Source: Ruminococcus gauvreauii (GTDB lineage: Bacteria; Bacillota; Clostridia; Lachnospirales; Lachnospiraceae). Taken from it: 64,000 nucleotides of DNA. Location: NCBI RefSeq assembly GCF_025151995.1, contig NZ_CP102290.1:248001-312000 (forward strand). Direction: 5' to 3'. This document shows, piece after piece, positions 49,167 to 56,645 of the stretch. Made by a program: the position numbers and the translations under genes. Each line of letters begins with the position of its first letter. Position 1 is the stretch's first letter. The notes under the pieces are model-generated. The model had not been told where the DNA came from, searched no databases, and saw only the letters and a list, made by a program, of their open reading frames with translations.

Positions 49167-50717
49167 TCAGTCGTACTGCGTCAGATCCCACCGTTCTATG
49201 ATATCACACAGCTTGTCTACATAATTCGGATCCGTCGCATAACCGCCTTTTTTTATTAGTTCCACAGTTTTTTTATAATTTTTATTGCCGACGACCCCCT
49301 GATAGCGGAGTCGGCTTCCATTCTTTGCACCAGCCAGATAATCGGAATGATCTTTCACACTCGCTGCATGAGTCCCGTATTTTCGAAATATGGCAACCTC
49401 AGTATACATGTTGCCATCCTTATCATACTCGATCGTCTTTTTCTTATATGTCGTCCCCTTCCAGTCCGAACTCCAGGTATTTCCAGACAAAGAGGCTTTC
49501 ATACCGAACAGATTGTTTGCCTGCATGGCAAGCTCCGTAGATCCATAACCGCTCTCCAGTATCGCCTGTGCCGTTGTCACAGAGGCCAGAATGCCCGTCT
49601 TTTGCATATCTTTATGTGCTATGGGACCGATATATGCGACAAATTCTGCCTCTGTCATCTTCCGGCTCTGCAGAACACCTTCTGCGTCAAACAGGTATTC
49701 CTGTCCCGCAATGTTTTTCCAGCCGCTATACATCTGACCTTTCGCCCCTGCAGTTCCTCCCATCTGGAAATAGTAGGTATTCTCCCCGAGTGTCCTCCAT
49801 CCGGTATACATCATCCCTCGTTCAGAGGGACCTCCTCCGATCTGGAAGTAGTATTTTTTGCCGTTCATCAGCCTCCAGCCGGTATACAATTTACCCACAT
49901 TTCCATCCGCGTTTCCCATCTGGAAGTAATAGACCCTGTTGTTCATGGTCCTCCACCCGGTATACATCCGGCCTTTCTCACCTTCATTTCCACCCATTTG
50001 GAAATAATAGGTATTTCCATTAAGATTCCTCCAGCCGGTATACAGCATCCCGCGCTCTCCCAGGTCTCCGCCGATCTGGAAATAGTATTTTTTTCCATTC
50101 ATCAGCCTCCAGCCGGTATACAGCTTGCCCATATTTCCATCCGCGTTTCCTTTCTGGAAATAATAGACTCGATTGTTCAAAGTCTGCCAGCCGGTCTTCA
50201 TCGCGCCTTTGCTACCCGGAGCTCCCGTCTCTGTCAGATAATATGTACCGCTTTTGATCGTGATCCAGCCCGTTTTCATCCAACCTGCCGCATCAAAATA
50301 ATACCATTTAGAATCAATCAGCTTCCACCCGTCGGCTGGATAACTTCCGTCTTGATTTTGGTACCAGATTCGTCCGTCTGCTGCTGTTACCCATCCGGCT
50401 TTCACTCTTGCCGTCATCAGATCTGACGGCTCCTGGGAGATCTCTGACTCTTCCTGCTGGATTTCCGGTGTCTCTGTGATCTCTGTCTCTCCGGTTATAA
50501 CCGGTTCTTCGGTAGCCTCAGGTTCTCCGGTGATTTCTGGTTCCCCGGTTATATCCGGCTCTTCTGGTTCCGTTGTGACAGATACCTCGGGTTCTTCCCC
50601 TGTCTCAGAATTCAGTTCCTCCCCGAATGTCTGCCCGGGAACCATCAAAAATGCCATGCAGCTGATCAGTACTCCCGCCAGTATTCTTTTTCCTCTTCTC
50701 ATATGATGCTGTTCCAT
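49167..50717 (-). CDS. Secreted cell wall hydrolase: repeat-rich binding region plus glucosaminidase (GH73-type) domain
   Basis: 516 residues with nearly the same signal peptide (KRILAGVLISCMAFLMVP), acidic linker and 26-residue TGW modules (from residue 149) as its neighbour. The C-terminal domain from about 355 is an N-acetylglucosaminidase: TTAQAILESGYGSTELA with the likely catalytic E388, NNLFGMKAS and YKKTVELIKKGGYATDPNY in pieces. It should cleave the glycan strands of peptidoglycan. It is upstream of, and possibly co-transcribed with, the SleB-type gene 84 bp away. Confidence 0.9.
   Translation of the reverse strand: MEQHHMRRGKRILAGVLISCMAFLMVPGQTFGEELNSETGEEPEVSVTTEPEEPDITGEPEITGEPEATEEPVITGETEITETPEIQQEESEISQEPSDLMTARVKAGWVTAADGRIWYQNQDGSYPADGWKLIDSKWYYFDAAGWMKTGWITIKSGTYYLTETGAPGSKGAMKTGWQTLNNRVYYFQKGNADGNMGKLYTGWRLMNGKKYYFQIGGDLGERGMLYTGWRNLNGNTYYFQMGGNEGEKGRMYTGWRTMNNRVYYFQMGNADGNVGKLYTGWRLMNGKKYYFQIGGGPSERGMMYTGWRTLGENTYYFQMGGTAGAKGQMYSGWKNIAGQEYLFDAEGVLQSRKMTEAEFVAYIGPIAHKDMQKTGILASVTTAQAILESGYGSTELAMQANNLFGMKASLSGNTWSSDWKGTTYKKKTIEYDKDGNMYTEVAIFRKYGTHAASVKDHSDYLAGAKNGSRLRYQGVVGNKNYKKTVELIKKGGYATDPNYVDKLCDIIERWDLTQYD
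49665..50273 (-). repeat. Tandem 78-bp wall-binding modules
   Basis: Eight modules start at residues 149, 175, 201, 227, 253, 279, 305 and 331, exactly 26 residues apart, and are very similar to those of the neighbour, for example MNNRVYYFQ and LGENTYYFQMGG. Confidence 0.9.
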
Positions 50718-50733
50718 TGTCCTCCCCTTCCTA

Positions 50734-50758
50734 TTTTACAGTCCCTCAATCTGCAAAA
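50734..50758 (-). promoter_or_regulatory. Palindrome TTTTACAG-N9-CTGCAAAA upstream of the glucosaminidase gene
   Basis: An 8-bp inverted repeat with one mismatch lies between the promoter and ribosome binding site. It is the counterpart of the palindrome at 49099-49120 and is a shared hairpin or operator. Confidence 0.55.
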
Positions 50759-50797
50759 TATTTCATCAGTCTGCGTATTTTGATTAAGTCCTACGTT

Positions 50798-50826
50798 ATT
50801 ATACAATTATTACATTTCTTTTACAA
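50798..50826 (-). promoter_or_regulatory. Sigma-A promoter of the glucosaminidase gene
   Basis: On the minus strand TTGTAA (50821-50826), 17-bp spacer, TATAAT (50798-50803). Confidence 0.75.
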
Positions 50827-50883
50827 TATTGTTTTCTGCTTTTTTCTTATCAACATCGTAATCAATCCCATATTTTACCATAA

Positions 50884-50926
50884 AAAAGGCTGAATCTCTC
50901 TGAATTTCGAGAGATTTCAGCCTTTT
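50884..50926 (-). terminator. Intrinsic terminator after spoIVA
   Basis: Arms 50884-50900 and 50909-50926 form a long stem (one bulged base) ending in a T tract on the minus strand. The A-rich opposite end could let it work in both directions. Confidence 0.85.
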
Positions 50927-50947
50927 ATTTTCGTTCCGTCTATCCGG

Positions 50948-52417
50948 TCAGATAATAATGCAGACCAGCCCGCCCTTGCTGTCGTTCACAATTTTCTGCA
51001 TGGTATCCTGAAGTTTCACCTGGCTTTCATCGCTGATCTGTGCAATCTTCGTCCGGATTCCATCTTCCACCAGCTGTTCGATCGATTTTCCAAAAATATT
51101 AGTCTGCCAGATTCCTTCCTCCTGATTGGCACTGTCTTTGATATAAGCGATCAGGTCTTTCGCCTGCTGTTCGCTTCCCACGATCGGAGCGATCTCGGTC
51201 TCGATATTTGCCTTGATCATATGAATCGACGGGCTTGCCGATTTAATCTTGACTCCGAACTTACTGCCCTGACGAATGATCGCCGGTTCTTCCAGCTCAA
51301 TCTCGTCTTTCTCCGGGATCACAACGCCGTATCCGCAGCCGCGGACCGATTCGATTGCGTGCTGTACTTTCATATACTCTTTCTTCATCTGGGACATTTC
51401 TTTCAGAATATGGATCAGCTGATACTCTCCTTCAATCTCCACGCCTGTCATCTCACTGATAATCTGATAATAGTATTTTTCATCAATGTCCACACGAAGC
51501 CTGATGATCCCCGTCGCCAGGTCAACATTTGCCATTTCCAGACCGCTCACATACTCACTGTCGATTGTGACTGCATTCTGATAGATATCCCGGATATATC
51601 GAAAATTTTTCATGATGCTCCGGATGTGTTCCAGAAGATCAGCCTTCAGATGATGTGTGACAGGAAGCAGTTCTACCCACTTCGGTATGTAAAACTCCAT
51701 CTGACGGATTGGAAATTCATACAGGATTTTTTCCAAAATCCGGATAATATCATCTTTTTTGAGCTGTTCACAGTTCACTGCCACTACCGAAGTCTGATAC
51801 TTCTCCTGCATGGCAGTTACCATCTGTTTTGTTTCCTCCTTGTATGGCATCTGTGAATTTAAAATGATAAGAAATGGTTTTTTACATGCCTTGAGCTCCG
51901 CCACCGTGCGTTCTTCGCTCTGCACGAAATTCTCCCTCGGAATCTCACCGAAAGAACCGTCACACGTCACAAGCAGTCCGATCGTGGAATGGTCACGGAT
52001 TACTTTCTGAGTCCCCATCTCAGCAGCCTGATGGAACGGAATCTCATAATCGTACCATGGTGTCTTCACCATACGTTCTTTTCCCTCTTCCATGTTTCCG
52101 ACCGCATCTGACACGAGATATCCGACACAGTCGATCAGACGCAGCTTCACATGGACATCTTCTCCGAGTGTCACGTCAATCGCTTCTTTAGGTACAAATT
52201 TCGGCTCCACTGTGGTGATCAGCTTCCCGGAACCGCTTACCGGAAGTGTATCTTTAATCTCCGACTGTTTTCCCTCTTCCGTCCCGGGAAGTGCAAGCAC
52301 CTCCATAAAGCGACGGATAAATGTTGATTTTCCTGTGCGCACCGGCCCTACGACACCGACTAAAAACTGTCCGCCAGTACGGGCTTGTATATCTTTGTAA
52401 ACAGAAAATGTGTCCAT
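50948..52417 (-). CDS. spoIVA: Stage IV sporulation protein A
   Basis: 489 residues, almost the length of the Bacillus protein. It has the Walker A motif GPVRTGKSTFIRRF, a YDYEIPFHQAAEMGTQKVI segment and the C-terminus GLVCIII that anchors it to SpoVM. It is the ATPase that polymerises into the spore coat basement layer. It shows the organism belongs to an endospore-forming lineage. Confidence 0.97.
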   Translation of the reverse strand: MDTFSVYKDIQARTGGQFLVGVVGPVRTGKSTFIRRFMEVLALPGTEEGKQSEIKDTLPVSGSGKLITTVEPKFVPKEAIDVTLGEDVHVKLRLIDCVGYLVSDAVGNMEEGKERMVKTPWYDYEIPFHQAAEMGTQKVIRDHSTIGLLVTCDGSFGEIPRENFVQSEERTVAELKACKKPFLIILNSQMPYKEETKQMVTAMQEKYQTSVVAVNCEQLKKDDIIRILEKILYEFPIRQMEFYIPKWVELLPVTHHLKADLLEHIRSIMKNFRYIRDIYQNAVTIDSEYVSGLEMANVDLATGIIRLRVDIDEKYYYQIISEMTGVEIEGEYQLIHILKEMSQMKKEYMKVQHAIESVRGCGYGVVIPEKDEIELEEPAIIRQGSKFGVKIKSASPSIHMIKANIETEIAPIVGSEQQAKDLIAYIKDSANQEEGIWQTNIFGKSIEQLVEDGIRTKIAQISDESQVKLQDTMQKIVNDSKGGLVCIII

Positions 52418-52444
52418 TGCGTACCCCCTTACCTATACTGATAT

Positions 52445-52473
52445 ACTATATGCACAGGATCGGCGGAACATGC
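52445..52473 (-). promoter_or_regulatory. Possible sigma-E promoter of spoIVA
   Basis: On the minus strand GCATGTT (52467-52473), 14-bp spacer, CATATAGT (52445-52452) resemble the mother-cell sigma-E pattern GHATRTT and CATACAHT. This fits known sigma-E control of spoIVA. Confidence 0.5.
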
Positions 52474-52488
52474 ATATACCCCTCGGAC

Positions 52489-52520
52489 AAACAACAAAAT
52501 GAGAGACTTTCGTCTCTCAC
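52489..52520 (-). terminator. Terminator of the formate dehydrogenase/Moco operon
   Basis: Perfect 8-bp arms TGAGAGAC/GTCTCTCA (52500-52507, 52512-52519) with a TTTC loop, followed on the minus strand by a T-rich stretch. Confidence 0.75.
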
Positions 52521-52534
52521 TTGGCATCGTAACA

Positions 52535-53689
52535 TCAATCTGTTGTCTGTAGTCTTTTCAATATCTCCTCATAAACGTTTTCCCTGTTTCCTGCCGTCAC
52601 ATCCAGCACTGTCACATCCTCCCGCTCCATGATCGCTCTGACAAACGGCGTATCCGTCTTCTGCAGCACGCCCAGCACGATCGGCTTCTCATCGAGACAC
52701 CGGAAGAACACATCCTGAAACTCTTTCGCATCCCGCTCGAGCTTCCCGATCTCATCTGCGAGCATCCAGGTATCTGACTTCAAAGCCTCTTCCAGTATCT
52801 TTACACCCAGGGTCTCAAACGTTTCCGTCAGCGGAACGCTTTTTTGCTCCCCCACGCGGATGGAGATCGGGCTGTCGTTTTCGTAAGGTGCAATCCCGGT
52901 CAGTCCATGTAGGTAATTGCCTTTCCGCCTGCCGCCTATAAAAAGAGGCAGCGTCCGATAACCGCCCGGTGTAACAGCAAGTTCCTCCAATACTCTGTTT
53001 AAGATCGTAGACTTCCCGACCTGCTTCTCACCCGTCAGGAAGATATGCTTTTTCTCCCCGGACAGTATCTCTCTTTCTGCGATACTCACCCGCATATTCG
53101 TATTCTGATTTTTTGTCCTGCACTTTGATTCCGCCTTGTGGCATCCGCACTGACAGAACGTCGATACCGCATCCGGTGCCGCAAGGATCGGGATGGGGAA
53201 CTGTACATCGGAAAGCGTCTCGATCAGATCCGCAGCCCTGCCCACTTCCCTCAGTATATTTATCACCGGCGTTTCTCCGAACTGCTCTTTGCTCTCACCG
53301 ATACGGCCGCTGAGCAGAAAGGTATGCGGATTTATGCGTTCTTCCGCGTCTTCCCTGCGATGTGCACAGACGATCCGCGGTACCCCTGCCTCGTAGTCGC
53401 CCTCCGCCAGCAGAATATCCACATCAAACATCGGAAAGAACACGTTATCATCCATGCCATACGGATAGATCAGGCTCATCTCCCGCTTTCCCTTAACTCC
53501 GATGACATCCGCCCCTGCCTTCCTGTGGCGGTCGGTATTGCTGCCCTCCTCGTCCAGGCTGAAATTCGGGCAAAACACCGTTTTTACCGTCCCCACCCGA
53601 TGCCCGCGTTTTTTTAATTCCTTTGTCAGTTCAGTAACCACGGTCGTCTTGCCTGACTTGCGGATACCGACGATGCTGCATATTTTCAC
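52535..53689 (-). CDS. MobB-like GTPase fused to a THEP1-type nucleoside-triphosphatase
   Basis: About 384 residues with two P-loop domains. Residues 1-165 are MobB-like (CSIVGIRKSGKTTVV, P-loop at 8-16). Residues from about 213 resemble NTPase_1/THEP1 (HIFLTGEKQVGKSTIL, ADEIGKLE, VLGVLQKTDTPF). Between them is a Cys/His cluster, CQCGCHKAESKC (179-190), which may bind metal or Fe-S. MobB helps load guanine nucleotide onto molybdopterin. The GTG start at 53689 overlaps the previous stop (GTGA) and has GGAGG seven bases upstream; the open frame extends upstream but is not used. Confidence 0.82.
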   Translation of the reverse strand: MKICSIVGIRKSGKTTVVTELTKELKKRGHRVGTVKTVFCPNFSLDEEGSNTDRHRKAGADVIGVKGKREMSLIYPYGMDDNVFFPMFDVDILLAEGDYEAGVPRIVCAHRREDAEERINPHTFLLSGRIGESKEQFGETPVINILREVGRAADLIETLSDVQFPIPILAAPDAVSTFCQCGCHKAESKCRTKNQNTNMRVSIAEREILSGEKKHIFLTGEKQVGKSTILNRVLEELAVTPGGYRTLPLFIGGRRKGNYLHGLTGIAPYENDSPISIRVGEQKSVPLTETFETLGVKILEEALKSDTWMLADEIGKLERDAKEFQDVFFRCLDEKPIVLGVLQKTDTPFVRAIMEREDVTVLDVTAGNRENVYEEILKRLQTTD

Positions 53690-54042
53690 TCTGATTCCTC
53701 CATAAATTCCACCCTGATAACATCTCTGCACCAGCGCCTGCCGGCAGCATCTCCTTCTGCCACCAGCCGGTACCTCACACTGCCATCCGCCGCGCACAGC
53801 GCTGCGTTATTCCTTCTGTCTGCCAGTATGATCCGTTCTCCCGGTTTATCCGACAGAATCTCTCTGACCGGCACCGCAGTCACCATACCGTCCTCCGACT
53901 CGAATTCCACCTGCAGTACGCCATGCCAGCTCTCCCTTAGATGACGCACCTCATGCCCGGAATACTGCTCCTGCAGAATCTCCCCGTGTTTCATCCTCTT
54001 TACTGTTATTGTAACGCGCGGCAATGTTTTGTCTGTCTTCAA
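53686..54042 (-). CDS. Uncharacterised small protein in the Moco/formate dehydrogenase operon
   Basis: About 118 residues, no recognised family, no membrane helix. It is basic at the N-terminus (TITVKRMKHGEIL) with a beta-rich look and a WHGVLQVEFES segment followed by RRWCRDVIRVEF. The likely start is TTG at 54042, forming TTGA with the preceding stop and placed seven bases after GGGGGG; an ATG at 54057 is the alternative. Tight coupling on both sides suggests a role with the phosphodiesterase and MobB proteins. Confidence 0.65.
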   Translation of the reverse strand: MKTDKTLPRVTITVKRMKHGEILQEQYSGHEVRHLRESWHGVLQVEFESEDGMVTAVPVREILSDKPGERIILADRRNNAALCAADGSVRYRLVAEGDAAGRRWCRDVIRVEFMEESE

Positions 54043-54710
54043 CGGTATTCCCCCCATACTGCCAGCATATCCTCCTCACAGTCCGTCCCGTGCTCCCCGC
54101 CGCCGGCTTCTGCGTGCATGCCATGGTCACTGATGAGCAGCATGTGTCCCGAAAAGTTTTCGCAGATCCGGGCCATCCTGCTGTCCGTCTCTTTTATCTG
54201 ATGTAATGTCCCGGCACCATACGGACCATAAGTATGACCACAGTCGTCGATCTGATGCAGATGCGCAAAGATAAACTCTGTCCCGGCAGCGATCTCACGC
54301 TCCACGGACCGGCAGATCCATGAATCACATCCCTCTCCATTCTGATCCGTATGGAGTCTGGGGCGAAATGGGGTTTTCAGGATTACGCTGTCCCCCTCCA
54401 GCCACGCCGCCGTTCCCGATATCTCATCAAAGATTGTAGGATACGCAAGCTTCCTTACGCTGCGGTCGGTGACGCCGTGTTCCTGCGGCAGCAGACCGGT
54501 CAGCATCGTAGCCAGCGCCGGGGCCGTAAGCGGCGGGCTGACGCTGGATACCGGACTGACATCAAATGCACCGGCGATATAGGGTATACATCCGGCATCT
54601 TTTGCATACTCGTACATCCGATACCCAAATCCATCCAGATACCAGACAAGCAGCCGTCCCTTCATCAGACATCTCTTCATTTTTCCGGAAAATTCATTCA
54701 GCATCCTCAT
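54039..54710 (-). CDS. Alkaline-phosphatase-fold phosphodiesterase-like protein
   Basis: 223 residues of the type I phosphodiesterase/nucleotide pyrophosphatase family in compact form: YLDGFGYRMYEYA (first metal site), the nucleophile region PPLTAPALATMLTG, HLHQIDDCGHTYGPYG and SDHGMHAEAGGGEHG (metal ligands). No signal peptide, so it acts in the cytoplasm. The place between mobA and mobB suggests hydrolysis of a nucleotide or pterin phosphoester, but this is inference. ATGA overlap with mobA. Confidence 0.78.
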   Translation of the reverse strand: MRMLNEFSGKMKRCLMKGRLLVWYLDGFGYRMYEYAKDAGCIPYIAGAFDVSPVSSVSPPLTAPALATMLTGLLPQEHGVTDRSVRKLAYPTIFDEISGTAAWLEGDSVILKTPFRPRLHTDQNGEGCDSWICRSVEREIAAGTEFIFAHLHQIDDCGHTYGPYGAGTLHQIKETDSRMARICENFSGHMLLISDHGMHAEAGGGEHGTDCEEDMLAVWGEYR

Positions 54711-55297
54711 TGGATCACCTTACTTCGTTCTCTCAGCGCTTCATATTCCTGACATGTATTTACATTTTCGACCATAGCAGCAGAAAACCCCAGCTCTTCC
54801 AGATCTATATATGTGGTTTTCACCTGCTCAAACAGCGGCCGGATCTTATGAATCTCCTGCTCACGCATCTGTTCAAGTACCGGTATCACAGTCTTTTTGT
54901 ATATCCCGCACAGCGGATGAATCCTCCCGGCTTCCCGCAGGATCAGGCAGTCTTCTCTTCCCGTCAGACGCTGCTCCAAAGCCTTAAGCAGCTCCTGTTC
55001 CAGCAGCGGCATGTCTGTAGCCAGGATCAGACAATACGGATGTTTGACATGACTGAGCAGCTGATAGATACCCTCAACCGGTCCATATCCCAGTTTTTCA
55101 TCTGCCGCTGCCGGATATGGAAGATCCGGATATTTCTTTGGATCGTCTACAGAAATCCAGATGTCATCGTAACAGCTGCAGATGCGGATCGTATGATTCA
55201 GAAATGATTCTGCTTTGATTTCAAGATACGCTTTGTTTTTCCCCATGCGGGAACTCTTCCCTCCCGCCAGAATGCCGGCACTGACTGGTATCTGCAT
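54707..55297 (-). CDS. mobA: Molybdenum cofactor guanylyltransferase (MobA-like)
   Basis: About 196 residues with the nucleotidyltransferase start SAGILAGGKSSRMGKNKAYL and ATDMPLLEQELL. It transfers GMP to molybdopterin to give the guanine dinucleotide cofactor used by formate dehydrogenase. AAGGAGG is five bases before the ATG at 55297, which rules against the longer frame. Confidence 0.9.
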   Translation of the reverse strand: MQIPVSAGILAGGKSSRMGKNKAYLEIKAESFLNHTIRICSCYDDIWISVDDPKKYPDLPYPAAADEKLGYGPVEGIYQLLSHVKHPYCLILATDMPLLEQELLKALEQRLTGREDCLILREAGRIHPLCGIYKKTVIPVLEQMREQEIHKIRPLFEQVKTTYIDLEELGFSAAMVENVNTCQEYEALRERSKVIQ

Positions 55298-55397
55298 AAT
55301 TGCCTCCTTAAAGATCACTGAAAATTAACAGCTGCAAATCCCAGGGCGTCACAGCCATAGAACCTGCAGCAGTTATCATATTTCTCACATTTTGCAC

Positions 55398-56630
55398 TCA
55401 CCGGTCAAAAAACCGGTACGCCTTGATGATACTTCCTTTCCGAAGCGGAGGACTCCCGGCCTCAATCTCTCCGAGAATTTCACAGTCTCTCATCGGATTG
55501 AGCATCCCGTTCCCCTGTTTTTTCGCAAACACGATCCACGCCTCACCATTCAGGATCTCCAGCGTCCCGGGAATCATCCTGCGGGACGGGCTTTTCTTCG
55601 GAAATGCATCGGCCATTTTCACTTTCAGCTCTTTCGTCTGATAATCCTTCATTCCGGACATCCTGCGAATCAGCGGTCTTCCCAGCATGAACAGGGAAAC
55701 GGCTGCCGCCGACGGATTGCCGGAAAGCGCCAGTATGGGCTTGCCCTGATATACCGCGGCAATAAATGCCATACCCGGCTTCATTCTCACTTTCCAGAAT
55801 AAAATGTCCGCTCCGATCCGTGTGAGCGCCTCCTTGACCATATCATAGTCGCCGACAGACACTCCCCCGGTCGTGATCAGCATATCACTGTCCGCCAGAC
55901 CCTCCAGCATCCGGTCTGCAATGCGCTGCGCATTGTCCTTCTCGATGCCCAGAACCCGCGTATTCACATTCCACTGTTCCAGATAGGCATGTATCGCATA
56001 GATACTGCTGTTGCGGATCTTGCCCGGAGAAAGATTCTCCCCGATGGCAATCAGTTCGTCTCCGGTGCTCAGCAGTGCTGCTGTGATCTTCCTGTGCACC
56101 TTTACATTCTCGTATCCGAGTCCCGCAAGCAGACCGACAAGGGCAGGCGAAATCAGCCTTCCCTTCTCCACCACCAGTTCACCCTCTTTTACATCTTCAC
56201 CGACCGGAACGATATTGCTGCCCTCCTTGGACGGTGCAAATACGGTTACCGTATCCTCCGTAAATGAAGTATCTTCGAATTTCACGATCGCATCAGCGCC
56301 TTCGGGGACCGGAGCGCCGGTCAGGATTTTGACCGCCTCGCCCTCCCCGATCGCCCTTGTCGCAGTGCTGCCCGCCGGCACCTCCTCAGTCACGGTCAGC
56401 TGCACCGGTGTTTCTCTGGAAGCATCCGCGGTATCTGCCGCGCGCAGTGCATATCCATCATAGGGAGAACGCCGAAACGGCGGGATATTCTCCTTTGAAA
56501 TTATGTCCCGGGCCAGTACCCGTCCGTCTGTCTCATCCACCGGAACGCATTCCGTCCCTACCGGATTCCCCCAGGGGAGTAACAGCCCAAGCCCTTCTTC
56601 CAATGTCACCTTTTCAGGATACGTACTCAT
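55398..56630 (-). CDS. moeA: Molybdopterin molybdotransferase
   Basis: 410 residues with the MoeA pattern: PPFRRSPYDGYALRAADT, GAPVPEGADAIVKFEDT, TGDELI, TTGGVSVGDYDMV and LSGNPSAAAVSLFM. It inserts molybdate (or tungstate) into adenylated molybdopterin. Fifteen bases downstream of fdhA, so cofactor assembly is tied to the enzyme. Confidence 0.96.
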   Translation of the reverse strand: MSTYPEKVTLEEGLGLLLPWGNPVGTECVPVDETDGRVLARDIISKENIPPFRRSPYDGYALRAADTADASRETPVQLTVTEEVPAGSTATRAIGEGEAVKILTGAPVPEGADAIVKFEDTSFTEDTVTVFAPSKEGSNIVPVGEDVKEGELVVEKGRLISPALVGLLAGLGYENVKVHRKITAALLSTGDELIAIGENLSPGKIRNSSIYAIHAYLEQWNVNTRVLGIEKDNAQRIADRMLEGLADSDMLITTGGVSVGDYDMVKEALTRIGADILFWKVRMKPGMAFIAAVYQGKPILALSGNPSAAAVSLFMLGRPLIRRMSGMKDYQTKELKVKMADAFPKKSPSRRMIPGTLEILNGEAWIVFAKKQGNGMLNPMRDCEILGEIEAGSPPLRKGSIIKAYRFFDR

Positions 56631-56645
56631 GCTCTGCCTCCGTGA

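Noticed and set aside
47544..50273. Regular repeats considered as CRISPR
   Set aside because: Units are in-frame coding modules with no spacers of the CRISPR kind and no cas genes.
52535..53797. Longer N-terminus for the MobB fusion protein
   Set aside because: The extra 36 residues overlap the previous gene and look non-coding; GTG at 53689 has a GGAGG site and GTGA overlap.
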